A DNA stretch of 64,000 nucleotides from Isoperla grammatica (GCA_945910005.1 OX246738.1:20541686-20605685); one strand, 5' to 3'; numbered from the stretch's first letter, positions 45,246 to 57,110 are shown. A program made the numbers and translations. The notes: generated by a model not told the origin, from the sequence alone.

Positions 45246-45610
45246 TTTTTTTTTTTTTTTTTTTTTATAACAGTTATCATATAAACAAAAGCACACAACA
45301 TTTTAACATCTTTATAAAATCCAAAAAGCCCTTTAAAGGGCTTATCTGTGGCATAAACAAGAAAAGTATACACAAATGATTAAACCGTAATGGCAGATAA
45401 CCAAAAAGTCAAATAATATACAAAAAAACAACTGAACGACAAAAAACTGAAAAAACAAACATATATAAAGAGAAACAATATAAGATGGGTACAATATAAA
45501 TAAAAACACAGAATAAATTAGTTGGAACACGCAATACAAATACCCAATTACTCTAACGTTAAATTTAACAAAATCCACTCTTTTAATGCAAACTTAACTA
45601 AACTAAGGCT
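45245..45610 (-). mobile_element. LINE 3' UTR fragment
   Basis: On the minus strand GCCACAGATAAGCCCTTTAA and GATGTTAAAATGTTGTGTGC, then GATAACTGTTAT, lead into poly(A) and (TTA)n. A close copy ends at 50505. No coding part. Confidence 0.6.
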
Positions 45611-45614
45611 ATTT

Positions 45615-45616
<2 letters not shown>

Positions 45617-45649
<33 letters not shown>

Positions 45650-45850
45650 TAATAATAGTAATAATACTGAAAAAAGTAAAAATAATAATAATAATGATGG
45701 TAATAATAATTTTTTTTATTGCATAATTACAGGCTTACATCTTGCCAAGAAACATAATAAATTCGTTCACCACAAAGCCATACAAGTAGATTGTCTGTGG
45801 ATCAGTACACAAAAAGAAAGTTATGGATCGGATAGACATTATAAATAAAG
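45617..45850 (-). mobile_element. (TAA)n tract and second LINE 3' end
   Basis: The minus strand reads CTTGGCAAGATGTAAGCCTG, TAATTATGCAATAAAAAAAA, then (TTA)n across 45617-45715. The form is that of a LINE 3' terminus with an AATAAA signal. Confidence 0.55.
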
Positions 45851-45997
45851 TTTGAAACTTTGGTAGCTACTGTACAAACAAAATAAACCAAAAAAAAAAT
45901 TCTTGTGTTAGTAAAAAATTCTTGTTTTATAATTGTATTTTATAATTATTTTCTAATTCTATAATATGTGTAACTAATATTATATTATATAATATTT

Positions 45998-46042
45998 ATT
46001 TATAAATAATAATAATAACAATAATAAAAGTTTAAATAATAA

Positions 46043-46073
<31 letters not shown>

Positions 46074-46167
46074 AATTATAATAATAATAATAATAATTAT
46101 AATAATAAAAAAAAATAATAATAATTTTAATAATAAAAATAATTATAATAATAACAAAAATAATAAT
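45998..46167. repeat. (TAA)n microsatellite at third LINE 3' end
   Basis: Interrupted AAT/TAA repeats directly beyond the poly(A) of the LINE at 46168. Confidence 0.9.
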
Positions 46168-47110
46168 TTTTTTTTTTTTTTTCTATTATTTTCAAGTGAA
46201 CCAACATACAACAAAAAATAGCATACATATGCCCCACTAAGCCAAACAAGGCTTATCAATGGGTCTATATTATACAAGAAGTATGTTTTAGCGGAAGGCA
46301 CAATATAAATTAAAATTACCAACTTATTCTTAGACAAAATACAACATAAAGTAACTATATAATAGTAAATTTAGCAAAAATTATGGAAACGATATAAGAC
46401 AATAAATACATCAAGATTTAGAACGAGTCGGAAACCGACTAAGATACTAAGATAGACATAATGAAATATTTTCAAGGAAGTGTGATTTTAATGTCGTCTT
46501 TACCAAGGATATCTTTTCTAATGACTTGACGTGATTGGGCAGAGAATTAAACAATTTTGGTACCAAATATTGAAGGCAACGTTCCCCATGTTTGTTTCTT
46601 GTAATTGGAACCTCTCACTTACCTTGACTTAAAGATCTTGTGGCTTGTGAATGAACGCGTACCAATTTATATATACTCTCAAAATAATATTTCAGCACCA
46701 TACGATAGTTAAATAGCTCTTTTAGAGGCAATAAATAACAATGTCTATAAATTTCATGCATTTCACTTGTATGATTTAATATATGCTTAGGGCTAACTAT
46801 TTTGATAATTGAATTTTGCAACCTAACTAACACATCAATGTGGTACGCAGATGCATTACCCCATGAGAGCAAAGCGTAAGAGATTACCGATTCAGCTAAT
46901 GCAATGTAAACTAATCTTAAAAGATTATCAGATACGACTGGTTTTAATTTATATAACTGATATGCACAAGAACGAAGTTTTGAAGAAATGTGATCAATAT
47001 GCGGCTTCCATGAAAAATCTCTATCAATAACCGCTCCCAAATACATATGGTGATCCACAGATTCTATTTGCTGCGTACACCCACAAACTAGATTTGCGTC
47101 TCGTTTATGT

Positions 47111-47549
47111 TGTAACATATATGGAAGGCGGGTAGGATTGGATCTAGGAAGCCTGGTAAACAGAAGGAGTGTTTTTAAAATAAAGAGATTGTTGAGAATT
47201 GTTGTGGTGGTTGCTATGTGTTGAAAAAGAAATCAGTTGTCAGAGTTTGGTTCTGGAGCGTAGCTCAGCATTTTTGCTGGTCTAGCTATGCTGTATGGTA
47301 AAATGTGATTGTAAAACAAGATAAGAAAGCTCAGTGTGTTTTGAAAAGTTGACAGTGAAGGACTGGTTTTGTGTGGACGCACGAAAGCTGCTTCGGGACA
47401 TCGAAACAGGTACCTGTTTCGAAGTGCGACGGTTGTTCGTGAGGGGAACGTCAAGCCAGAAAACGAGTAAGTAATGCAATATCGACTGAGCTAGTAATAT
47501 AAAATAATAATTTGTCTACTTGAGATACCGGGCTAGACAGTAGTTGACA
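47111..47549 (+). repeat. 5' LTR, 439 bp
   Basis: Begins TGTAACATATATGG and ends GTAGTTGACA. Same length as the partner at 49273 with three substitutions. Confidence 0.93.
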
Positions 47550-47551
47550 AT

Positions 47552-47572
47552 TTGGCGACCTAACGTGTAGGG
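47552..47572 (+). promoter_or_regulatory. Primer-binding site
   Basis: TTGGCGACCTAACGTGTAGG starts two bases after the LTR. TGG is the complement of the tRNA CCA end. The tRNA species is not identified. Confidence 0.6.
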
Positions 47573-47779
47573 CTCGACCTTTTACCACGACCGAGAGGGT
47601 AATATTAGAGCTGTTGTCTAGGGAATGTGTTACAAAATTTTAGTTAAATCAGTAAGATCAGATTCGAGATTGTCCATAGGTTGATATGTAGGATTGTGTG
47701 AATGTATAAAGGGAATAGAGTAGTGGAGTTGACTAGGGGAGGTTCAAGAAAATTTGGAGTGACAAAGAGTGGTTAAAGT

Positions 47780-48541
47780 ATGGAGAGGGAGCTTGATGAT
47801 ATTGAAGGAAGTGAATATGAGGGGTTAAGAGTGGAGAGGGAGCTTGACGATATTGAAGGGAGCTTGATGATGGATGGACCAGATGAGGATGGGGATCTCA
47901 AGAGCATGATAAGGAATTTAATGAGGATGCAAGTAGGGGTGACAGCCAAGATTATGGAGATGAAGAAAGGGCAGGAAGAGATGAAGAGGGATATGGTTAA
48001 ACAGGTAGATATGGAGAAGATGATGGGAGACATGACCGCGGAAATGAAGATGACATTGTTGGGAAAGCAGTTGGAGATAGGAGATCTAGAAGACGTAAAA
48101 GAAGAAGAAGATTTAAGAAGCGTAGGAGAGGTAGAAGGTGGAAAAATAAATGTGAAGATAGTTGAAAAGCTAGTAGACAAGGTGGATGATAAGGAAGATG
48201 TGGAGATAGTTGAGAAGCAAGTGGACAAGGTTGATGATAAGAAAAATGTGGAGATAGTTGAGGAGCAAGATGAGATGAGGTTTGATAAGAAAGATGGGGT
48301 TGTTACAGAGCAACAGATAGATAAAGTGGTGGATAAAGATGTGGAGATAGATGAGGAGTACAAGGATGCTGTGGTTGGTGAGGAAAATAATGATTTGACT
48401 GTAGGGCAGAAAGATGATTCCAGGGTCAATAATGAGAGGGAGTGTGTTTGTTATGAGAAAGAATGGATGATGGTAGGAAGAGACTGGAGTAAGTTTAGAG
48501 GTGGAACTGTTGAAACTATCGTAAAGGCAGGCCTATGGTAA
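47780..48541 (+). CDS. Gag-like acidic coiled-coil protein of the LTR element
   Basis: 253 codons, start ATGGAGAGGGAGC, stop TAA at 48539. The product is rich in Glu, Asp, Lys, Val and Met. It opens with two copies of ERELDDIEGS, continues with a heptad-like EMKKGQEEMKRDMVKQ segment and then repeats of VEIVEKQVDKVDDKK. Arthropod Gypsy-group elements often have a Met/Lys/Glu-rich coiled coil at the Gag N terminus. No capsid-type domain or zinc knuckle is visible, so this may be only the Gag N-terminal region. It could assemble with a helper's Gag (inference). Confidence 0.6.
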   Translation: MERELDDIEGSEYEGLRVERELDDIEGSLMMDGPDEDGDLKSMIRNLMRMQVGVTAKIMEMKKGQEEMKRDMVKQVDMEKMMGDMTAEMKMTLLGKQLEIGDLEDVKEEEDLRSVGEVEGGKINVKIVEKLVDKVDDKEDVEIVEKQVDKVDDKKNVEIVEEQDEMRFDKKDGVVTEQQIDKVVDKDVEIDEEYKDAVVGEENNDLTVGQKDDSRVNNERECVCYEKEWMMVGRDWSKFRGGTVETIVKAGLW

Positions 48542-48889
48542 AAAAAAAAAAATTTCGGGGATGTTAATTTGAAACCGTACAAAATGTTTATGGAATAAAC
48601 TTGTTCTGTATGTGTTGATGGATTTCATGTTGGTAGTAATGTGGTTAAATGTTTGTTTCGTTGCTGTATTGTGATCGGCCGACATTTTGTCTTGGGTTCG
48701 ATGTTCTTTTGGTTGCCGTAGGTATGTTTTTTTCCATTTTTATGGAACGAAATTCAAATTGCGACAAAAAATTAAAAAAACATGGGGGGTAATTGTCGTA
48801 ATAGCGTTGTCGTAATAGAATTGTCGATTGTCGTAATAGCGTTGTCATAATAGGGTTGTCATAGTGTTGTCGAGAAGTTGATGATACCA

Positions 48890-49080
48890 GTGGTATAAAT
48901 AATTAAAAAAAAAAAAAAAAGATTTTTTTTTATTCACAGAGTGGTGGTTTTTTTTTGTCAAAAGGAATGTGGTGGGTCACATTGCCTGTGATACATTATC
49001 TGCAATATACAGAAAAAAAAAAAAGATTTTTTTTAATTCACTGGGTGGATTTTTTTTGTCTAAAGGATTGTTGCATAATA
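48890..49080 (+). repeat. Two tandem ~115-bp copies in the LTR-element interior
   Basis: AAAAGATTTTTTTTTATTCA, CAGAGTGG and TTTTTTTTGTC recur after about 115 bp as AAAAGATTTTTTTTAATTCA, CTGGGTGG and TTTTTTTTGTC. Confidence 0.7.
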
Positions 49081-49272
49081 TAGTAAGTCAGACATTGTTG
49101 GGAATTACAGAGTGGCATTGTTAAGGTATTGTCAAACTTTGACCATAGTTGGAGTGTTGATGAGGTGGTCAGTATGAATGGAGGATATATTCGTTTAGGG
49201 GATGGTCATTTGGGGTATAATTATTTCTATATTTATCGTTAAAATGACAAATATAAGAAATAGGGGGGTAAT

Positions 49273-49711
49273 TGTAACATATATGGAAGGCGGGTAGGAT
49301 TGGATCTAGGAAGCCTGGTAAACAGAAGGAGTGTTTTTAAAATAAAGAGATTGTTTAGAATTGTTGTGGTGGTTGCTATGTGTTGAAAAAGAAATCAGTT
49401 GTCAGAGTTTGGTTCTGGAGCGTAGCTCAGCATTTTTGCTGGTCTAGCTATGCTGTATGGTAAAATGTGATTGTAAAACAAGATAAGAAAGCTCAGTGTG
49501 TTTTGAAAAGTTGACAGTGAAGGACTGGTTTTGTGTGGACGCACGAAAGCTGCTTCGGGACATCGAAACAGGTACCTGTTTCGAAGTGCGACGGTTGTTC
49601 GTGAGGGGAACGTCAAGCCAGCAAACGAGTAAGTAATGCAATATCGACTGAGCTAGTAATATAAAATAATAATTTGTCTACTTGAGATACCGGGCTAGAC
49701 AGTATTTGACA
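49273..49711 (+). repeat. 3' LTR, 439 bp
   Basis: Preceded by the purine tract in AATAGGGGGGTAAT. A similar GGGGGGTAATTGT word occurs at about 48784, suggesting a second or decoy polypurine tract. Confidence 0.93.
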
Positions 49712-49856
49712 ATGTATACAATCAGTATCATGGAAAATTAATTTTATTGCCGTATTTCTGTCAGAATTTTAATGGAGTGCACATTTGAACCGATTTAGTT
49801 TTTAAAACATTGATTACTAATTCCTTATCATGAGTCCAACATTGTAAATTTCTATT

Positions 49857-49910
49857 AATAATAATAATAATAATAATTATTATAATAATTATTATTATTA
49901 TAATAATACA

Positions 49911-49989
<79 letters not shown>

Positions 49990-49999
49990 GTTATAATAA

Positions 50000-50042
<43 letters not shown>

Positions 50043-50064
50043 AATTATAATAATAATAATAATG

Positions 50065-50119
<55 letters not shown>
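49857..50119. repeat. (TAA)n microsatellite
   Basis: About 260 bp of AAT/TAA repeats with TTA, TAC and TGA interruptions. The poly-Ile frame on the minus strand is an artefact. Confidence 0.95.
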
Positions 50120-50121
<2 letters not shown>

Positions 50122-50504
50122 CACGAAGACAACGAAAATAAGATCATATCATTATGCAGTGTATACTATGAACAAGTACTAATAAGACAGTAACGACTGA
50201 AGTTGAACAAGGTACCTCATGGAAATACTTGACATTACATCTGTATGGTCCGTATAACATGTAAACACGGGCTTTGACTGAGATTGATGAATGTTTAAAC
50301 TAGTAACAAATGATAAGTGAAGTTAAATACGGTAGACACATGGAAATACGTGACATTACGTCCGTGTTATACTATGTTATACTACATATACACATATATA
50401 CTACATGTGTATACTACATGTTATACTATAACATGTTAACGCCGGTTTTGACCGAGATTGTATGATTGTGATACATTCAATAAAATAATAATAATATTGT
50501 ATTA

Positions 50505-50671
50505 TTATTTTTTATTGTAACAGTTATCAATTAAACAAAAGCACACAATATTTTAACATCTTAATAAAATCCACAAAGCTAAAAAAAGGCTTATCTGTGG
50601 CATTATTATATAAAAATAATAATAATAATAATAATAAATATAATAATAATAATAAAAATAATAATAATAAT

Positions 50672-50731
<60 letters not shown>

Positions 50732-50750
50732 TATAATAATAATACTTATA
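50505..50750 (-). mobile_element. Fourth LINE 3' end with (TAA)n
   Basis: Close copy of 45245-45350: on the minus strand GCCACAGATAAGCC and GTGTGCTTTTGTTTAATTGA, then ACTGTTAC, lead to poly(A)/(TTA)n. A further (TAA)n tract spans about 50618-50750. Confidence 0.6.
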
Positions 50751-51625
50751 ATAATTAATTATACGTATAATAATAAAATTGTTAGAATCAATTTGGTGGA
50801 GGTGCCGAGTAAATTAGAACGAAATAAAAACCAGCCGCGATTTCATTATAAATAATTCCTCGGCTCCGAGAAAAACTTTCTTTGTCATAATAAAGCTGTG
50901 TTCACAGTCACGCGTTCTGACGAACTTTTTGAACTTACACGAGGGACCTTATTCCGTACATGAGGTTGTGTTAGTTATGTATGCTTTACATTCTTTTAAA
51001 ATACTTTAAAAGTGTGCTTGTTAACTTCTTTGGAGGGTCATTCAACCACTTTGACTTATTGATATCTTTGTTTGGTATTAACTTACACGTTACACAACTG
51101 TGTCATTATTATTAAGCCGACTTCAAAAGAATTGCATACATAGGTAAAATACATGTTAAATGCACTTCTAACTGAAGTTGTTAACACACACTAGTCAAAC
51201 CGCATTGTTCGAATTTAACTTTGTTAATAAAACGATACAGGTATGGTGAAAGCTTTTAATATTCCTTTACTTTTATCAAATGTTAAAAAAAAGACATATG
51301 TTTTGTTTAATCCACGCACACAATATTACATTTTACATTTACGTTCCGGAAAACTACTTGCTAGCTGTAAAAATGTACGTGTGAACAGTTACAGTTTAAC
51401 ATGCATTCGATATTGTGATGAAATGTATTTAAAAAGAAAACTAAAACTTTAACAGGCTGTTGTTAGTGTAAGAATATATACATTTGAAATACAAAATATT
51501 GATGCTAAATCGTTTAATCAAACGTAAACATGTACGTGGGTTTCTGCCGATCTATAACCCTAAATTTATAATGGTTTCAATATAAGCTTATGCTTATATT
51601 TTGTTTTACTCTTCTTGCTTTACAG
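50751..51625. other. AT-rich DNA upstream of weak exon-like segment
   Basis: No gene is supported. A 69-codon open frame at 51243-51452 is rich in Lys, Leu and Asn with no recognisable feature. Confidence 0.45.
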
Positions 51626-51757
51626 CTAAACGTCTTCAGAGGATGTGTTAAGTGCTGAACAATCTGTTGCACGGACGAGTACCGAGTCAAGACTAAGACT
51701 AGCCGCGGACAGTCTCGAGGTGACAGATTAGCGGAACAACCGCGCGGCAGCAGCAAG
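51626..51757 (+). other. Possible noncoding (UTR) exon
   Basis: A good pyrimidine tract and acceptor (TTACTCTTCTTGCTTTACAG) precede a locally GC-richer segment, followed by AAG/GTGACT at 51758 or CAA/GTATGT at 51769. All three frames contain stops over the full segment. A shorter version (51640-51719) stays open in one frame. It may be a UTR exon or chance. Confidence 0.3.
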
Positions 51758-51847
51758 GTGACTTACAAGTATGTACAACGCTGGTTAATGCGAGAAAATA
51801 TTATATGGTCTACTTACCAGTTGAAATAAAGCAACACTCAGTTAATC

Positions 51848-51902
51848 AATCTCTCTCTCTCTCCCTCTCAATCTCTCTCTCTCTCTCTCTCTCTCCCTCT
51901 CG
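51848..51902. repeat. (CT)n microsatellite
   Basis: CT dinucleotides with CCCT and AAT interruptions. Confidence 0.9.
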
Positions 51903-53486
51903 TTCCGCTCTTAGTTTCTCTCTTATTGGTACCTGTCTATTATAATTGCCATTGTTTTTTACTTTGCAATATCCACCAGAGAAATACACAACAGTCATAT
52001 AGTTTAAGGAAAATATATTTGAATCTTGAAGCCAATAGGGTGGGGTGTATTCACGTATTGCGCATGGTGGCCACATTGAAGGCCACAATGGCATGTGATT
52101 GGTAGTTAATTGTTACTATGTTTCAGCTGGCGTTTGATGCAAATTCAACTGTTCTCTAACTTTGGTTTGCTATTATTACTTAAAATCAACATAAACAAAC
52201 TCTTTTGTCTCGATTACTCTTTTCATCAATTACAAAGGCATACAGTAAACATTTTTGTACCATTAATCGGGAAATATACGTCTTCAAGCTTGTTATACTT
52301 CCCCGTAAACAATATTATTCGTTTTCTATTGACAGCTAAATAAATTGAAATAGTAGTAAAGGTGGCCTCCAATATGGCCGATGTGACGTCACGTGAATAC
52401 TCCCTATAATAAAGACATTATTTTTATTACTTATACCAATCTTATTTTTATCAGTTGAAGAGTAATTCTCCAATTCCGGGTACATCTCACAAGAAATGAC
52501 TTTCCATGCCGTTATTTTAATGTTCCGATCGCTATAGATTTTCGAATTTTTTTTCCATAAACACTCCATAACCTCCACCTCGCAAATAAATTTTCGGTAT
52601 CGAACATCTCCCCTTGCTGTCATGAAGTGAAGTGACCAAAATTCACTTGAAACTCTGTGTCTTGAAAGGAAGTGAACAAAATTCACAGAAACCCTGTACG
52701 GGAGAGCCGCCAGTGTGTCACCCCTCATAAAAGACAATGCTCCACGTTCCTCGGGAGCGGACGATCCGCGCGGACCGAACGCTGCATGTCGCGGTCGCTC
52801 GCGGTTGAAAGCGGACGAACCGCCAAGTGTGGCAGGGACCATAAGAATACATGCTTTTCGTTGTCAGTGGACGATCCGCAAGTGTGGCGCCGACCTTAAT
52901 AAGCTTTGTTTTCCTACTAAGTGAACCGTAATCGTTTCGAGGTTTTACCGAAATTTATTTAGGAATTTTATGTGACTGAAGTTGTTATTATGATATACAT
53001 ATAAATATTTAGCTTTAAAGACATAAGATGTGTCTGTCCATCGTTTTCAATTTTCTAAAATAGGTATTCATGACCTACAAATGTGGTAATTTGAAATTAA
53101 AACTTTGACTTCTTGAAGTAACAAAAACATTTAAGTTTTAATTTTTAGCGAGTCGTACTGTCAATATTGCTACTTTAATACGCTACGGTATTGCAACGAT
53201 TTGCAAGAAATACTGTTGCTGGTCATAAACAATGTTTCGTTGCGGTTAACACTTAGCGCGCGGCCGGCGTACTATTACTCCGCGCGATGTCGTGCCAGGT
53301 TGGCGAGCGGCGTAGTAATACGTCAGGCATATATCAAACAATCTAGTGACTGCCAACGTTTTTCTACGCCGCTCGGATTTTGCGAGAACATTAGTACTGT
53401 TGTTTACCGTTAGATGGCATAGGCAGCCGCTTTTATTTTCCGTTTGTGGCAAAATTTGCAGATGTTTGCGTGAATAGTGCGAATGG
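51903..53486. other. Intergenic or intron DNA with GC-richer repeat-like patches
   Basis: At 52690-52910 a GC-rich patch holds GCGGACGATCCGCGCGGACC, GCGGACGAACCGCCAAGTGT and GTGGACGATCCGCAAGTGTG, diverged internal repeats of a probable transposon. At 53240-53400 a second GC-rich patch has inverted GAGCGGCGTAG/CTACGCCGCTCG. No exon is supported. Confidence 0.5.
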
Positions 53487-53780
53487 CTTCTAGTAGTTGT
53501 AGTAGTAGTAGAAGTAGCCTATTTTTATTCGTATAATTATTATCAGTACAGAGTGAAAATGTTCAAGCTTCAAAATAAGTAAATAAAAAAAAAATCTGAA
53601 CTCCAAAATTGTCACTTTTTTTACAAAATCTTCTAGTAGTTGTAGTAGTAGTAGAAGTAAGAAGTAGCTTATTTTTATTCCAATAATTATTATCATTACA
53701 GTGTGAAAATGTTCAAGCTTCAAAATAAGTAAATAAAAAAAAAATCTGAACTCCTAAATTGTCACTTTGTTTACAAAATT
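53487..53780. repeat. Tandem duplication, ~143-bp unit x2
   Basis: CTTCTAGTAGTTGTAGTAGT begins each copy (53487 and 53630), and each ends near GTCACTTTxTTTACAAAAT. They differ by few substitutions and one 6-bp insertion. Confidence 0.93.
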
Positions 53781-55462
53781 ATTACTGATTCATATGAAAA
53801 TATATATATAAAAAAAAAATTATTTTGAAGATCAAGAGTCAAGCTATTTTGTAGGTATAACTCCAACGTACTTACCTTCCATACTTCCTTCTGTACAATA
53901 TCGAGAAAAGTGTAAAAAAAAAGCCCCAGCACCAGGGGAGGGACCTGTCTACAACGTCCAGTACTCAAAAACACACTTTGGTGTTGGAGATGAAGACTTT
54001 TCAGTGCATTGTCATTAATGCCGCTGCCGCAGAAATGACCGTCAAGGTTAAGTTAGTTGTGAAAAGATCATAGTAATCGAATTCAAACAAACTTCAAAAA
54101 CAGATATCAATAATGAAATGAAAGTATTGTGTGTTAAATCTTAGGTTTGGAACACAACATAGTATTTAATTAAAACAAAACAAAAATGCAAAAAACGAGA
54201 GTGTTGTCCCTCCTTCTCTTAGGAATGTCTGTAAACCGATATTTTACAAAAATATGGATTGATTCCGACTAAAGACAAATGAATGTGTTTTCGGAGATCA
54301 AAGTCACAAATATTCCCTGGAGAGAGATCGTTGAACTACCAAGCATAACTAAGCAAAGATATTCTACTATTCCAAAGTCTTTGGCGTCTTGTGTGAAGAC
54401 AGGAAACACGCATAATTAACCCTTATAAAGGCGGCGACAAGAAAAGAGATGCACTGCCCCGCGGGCTAGATCTTGTTTGAGTCGATAAAGATGTAACCCA
54501 TTAAACTCTTCCAGGATCAACCGACATCAGTTAGAGCTTCACCGCTAGGTTCGCTCCCTACCAGGAATGTGTCAGCACCGCAGTGTTTCTATTCAACCGC
54601 TATAGGTTAGTATTACAAGGCCCTATAAGGTCATAAGGCCGTCCCTGACAAAAGCCTATGAGATTAATTAAGAAAGTAGCATTGTCAAGAGTATCTACAA
54701 GATAATAAAACGACTTAAGAGGTAAAATACAGTAGCTTCTTAGCTGATAAATGGCATTCATACCGGGAAGGGTGTATGATGAGATACATAGAAAGCCGGT
54801 TTATTGTATTAATGTATGATACACATTTAAGTATGTGTTCTCATACTTTGCAATATCGATGGTTATGAAAACGTAGATAAGATGTATTTGCAGTTAGAAA
54901 AAAGGTTCTGCTTTCTCCCACCCCCCCCTCCCCAACCCCTCTCTTCGAGATGTCTACCATATAAAACCTTTTATAATTATCCAGTGTTGCGCTAAATGCA
55001 ATCCACTTGTAAGTTGGTTTCACTCTGTTAGCACTGTGCTCCAGTTTCCGACCGATATTCGATGAAATTATCACCTTGTTTGAGTGTCCGACAAACTAAC
55101 ACTTCGGTGAATTCAACGCTAGATAGCAGCACGGTTCACATTCTTTTGACATCACGACTCTCATGTATAACTGATATTAATGTGGTCGATCTGGACAACA
55201 GCCACTGAGATGAAACCGAAGTCGAACCCCCCCCCCCGCCACAACCAAAAAACAAACATTTTAATGGTAAGTTGTCATTTTGACTTATGGATGTGTAATA
55301 TTAATTTAAATAGTTTACATTTGTTTTGTAATATCGTATATATTGCGTATAAATCAGGACGCTAGACCCTTAAGTTCATTTAACGTACATTGCCAGTCTT
55401 TTCTTAAATAAGGTTGATTTTTGTCTCTTTAACTGTAAATAATAAAACGTTTTATTTTTTAG
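53781..55462. other. AT-rich DNA without recognised gene
   Basis: Nothing is supported except a C-rich run at about 54918-54928 and another at 55229-55237. Confidence 0.5.
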
Positions 55463-55522
55463 GTGGTGGGTCTTCTCTGGCATTGTGAGGAATGCAACAC
55501 GAAACACAACAATAGCACCAAC
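55463..55522 (+). CDS. Putative 60-nt internal exon, gene unknown
   Basis: GTTTTATTTTTTAG precedes GTGGTGGGTC, and GCACCAAC is followed by GTAAGTATTT, a strong donor. Two frames are open: VVGLLWHCEECNTKHNNSTN and (after one nt) WWVFSGIVRNATRNTTIAPT. Both contain N-glycosylation-type sequons. Each is in phase with one open frame of the exon at 43468-43537. I do not recognise the product. Confidence 0.45.
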
Positions 55523-56730
55523 GTAAGTATTTGCATACCGATCTCAGGTTATTGTCTACTGCCCCATTAAACCGCGCTAATTGAAAGAAACTCAACAGAT
55601 GCCGGGCGTTCTTTCACACATTCGTAAATGCATGTTTCGGCTTAGTCGAGTGCACAGGCGGTTTGGCCAAACACACCGTTACAGGTGACCAACGGAAGGT
55701 TTTAAATTATCCACAATTGACCTGTTTAGATAAAATGGTAGGGATAAGGCTTGGACTCGGCTGTGTCGTAAGCATCAGAATACTTATTATGAGCCAACTA
55801 TATGTGATTGTTCGCAGTATTGCTATAAATGTATGTTAGAGTGATAGTGATCACAAGTATATGAAACAGATTTTAATAAACATTACCTCCTTCTCGTATA
55901 ACTTATGCTTAACGATTAAATACAAACCTCCAGCAATGGCTGGACAATGGTATAATACATTTAAGTGTATCGAAAATGTTTTTTATTTAATAAATTGGAA
56001 ATTGTTTTTTATTAAATACATTGATTTTCCATACACTGCTTGCAAAAGGTAAAACTGGAGTTTCAAATATATATTTAAAACGAAAAGCTTCTTTCTCAAA
56101 GTTAGCTTTACTAACCAACGTTAAAAAGCGTTGCTAAGTTTTTGTGGAGGAGAATCTTACTATCAATTGTTACGTCTAATGTAATGTAATGGTTGCTTAA
56201 CTTGAATGCTGGCAGTTGGCTTCACACGACACATTTAAAGTTTATTTTTGAGTTTTATGCTCTCACAAATTCATTTAATAGATCTGAAAGTTTTTAGGTT
56301 TTAAGCTAAAATATCCACAACACTTTCGATAATTTTTCTTTTATATTATACATTAAAACATTTTAAATTATTTTTAAATCGTAATATCAGCATTAATTAT
56401 GTTTTCGCCTGTCATAACTTTATGCACGGGTATCGGTGTCTTTATCTGTACATCATTGTCCATCGTCATCGGTCCCGTTTGTCCACGACAAGCATATTTT
56501 GATTTTGATTTTTTGATTTATTTCAAGAGAAAAGACAGTGTACATTTTGTTAATACAGGTTATTGGGCATATGAGACATCTCATGAGTCGTAGAACTCGT
56601 ACGTGGTTGCTTCATTGCATTGTCATTTTTACTTGGTTAGGAACTATTTTAGAAAATCATTTTAAAAATTAAAAGTTAGTACCGATATTAATCATACTAA
56701 GTTAAATATGATGTTTACTATGATAATAAT
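55523..56730. other. AT-rich DNA without recognised feature
   Basis: Intron-like, with no exon or repeat defined. Confidence 0.5.
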
Positions 56731-56853
<123 letters not shown>

Positions 56854-57029
56854 AGCATCAGAGATAGCATCGTGCGATACAAACACTAGCGCCGGCAGCC
56901 GTGGTGTGAACCACGAATGGAGAATACGCAATAATTGATAGGGCGGGTCACAGTCTTAGAGCATAGATACTACTATACATGCTCTAAGGTCACAGTCGCG
57001 GCGTGGAGATAGATCGAGAAGGATTTTGC

Positions 57030-57110
57030 ACAGTCGAGTAGAGTATAGGATTTGTTTGTGGTTGCTATGGAGTTTGTTCTTCTTATTGAAAATAACATGA
57101 AAGAAAATAA
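57030..57110 (+). repeat. Dispersed repeat related to 8012-8090
   Basis: TGCACAGTCGAGTA, GGTTGCTA, GTTTGTTCTTCTTAT and GAAAATAACAT occur in the same order and spacing as at 8012-8090, with substitutions. The family is unknown. Confidence 0.6.

Larger units (their letters stand above)
47107..49715 (+). mobile_element. Non-autonomous LTR retrotransposon (Gypsy-like size class) with gag-like ORF only
   Basis: Two 439-bp LTRs (47111-47549, 49273-49711) run TGTAACA...TTGACA, flanked by ATGT (47107-47110 and 49712-49715). A TGGCGACC... primer-binding-like site starts 3-4 nt after the left LTR, and a purine tract (AGGGGGG) precedes the right LTR. The 1.7-kb interior has one open frame and no protease, polymerase or integrase. 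The LTRs differ at three visible positions. It depends on a relative for movement. Confidence 0.9.
46168..49856 (-). pseudogene. LINE 3' half (RT thumb and 3' UTR), split by an LTR element
   Basis: Minus strand. At 46615-47110 the frame has DHHMYLGAVIDRDFSWKPHI, then SSKLRSCAYQLYKLKPVVS and LVYIALAESVISYALLSWGN, the post-palm region of Jockey/CR1-type LINE reverse transcriptases. At 49712-49856 lies the next more N-terminal piece, including LVINVLKTK, the usual N-x-x-K-T motif after the catalytic box. Between them sits the LTR element at 47111-49711 with a 4-bp duplication, so the LINE was there first. The 3' UTR ends at 46168 in poly(A) and (TTA)n; the 5' side breaks into (TAA)n at 49857. 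One or more frame disruptions near 49765 make it nonfunctional. Confidence 0.8.

Noticed and set aside
44979..45373. Poly-Asn, poly-Ile and poly-Leu frames
   Set aside because: Translations of (TAA)n tracts; the minus-strand ends are LINE 3' UTR.
47773..48429. 218-codon Ser-rich minus-strand frame
   Set aside because: Antisense shadow of the Gag-like frame; low complexity.
55463..55522. Resemblance of LLWHCEECNTKHNNSTN to the ectodomain of TGF-beta type I receptors
   Set aside because: The first conserved Cys is replaced by Trp, the match is short, and another frame is equally open.
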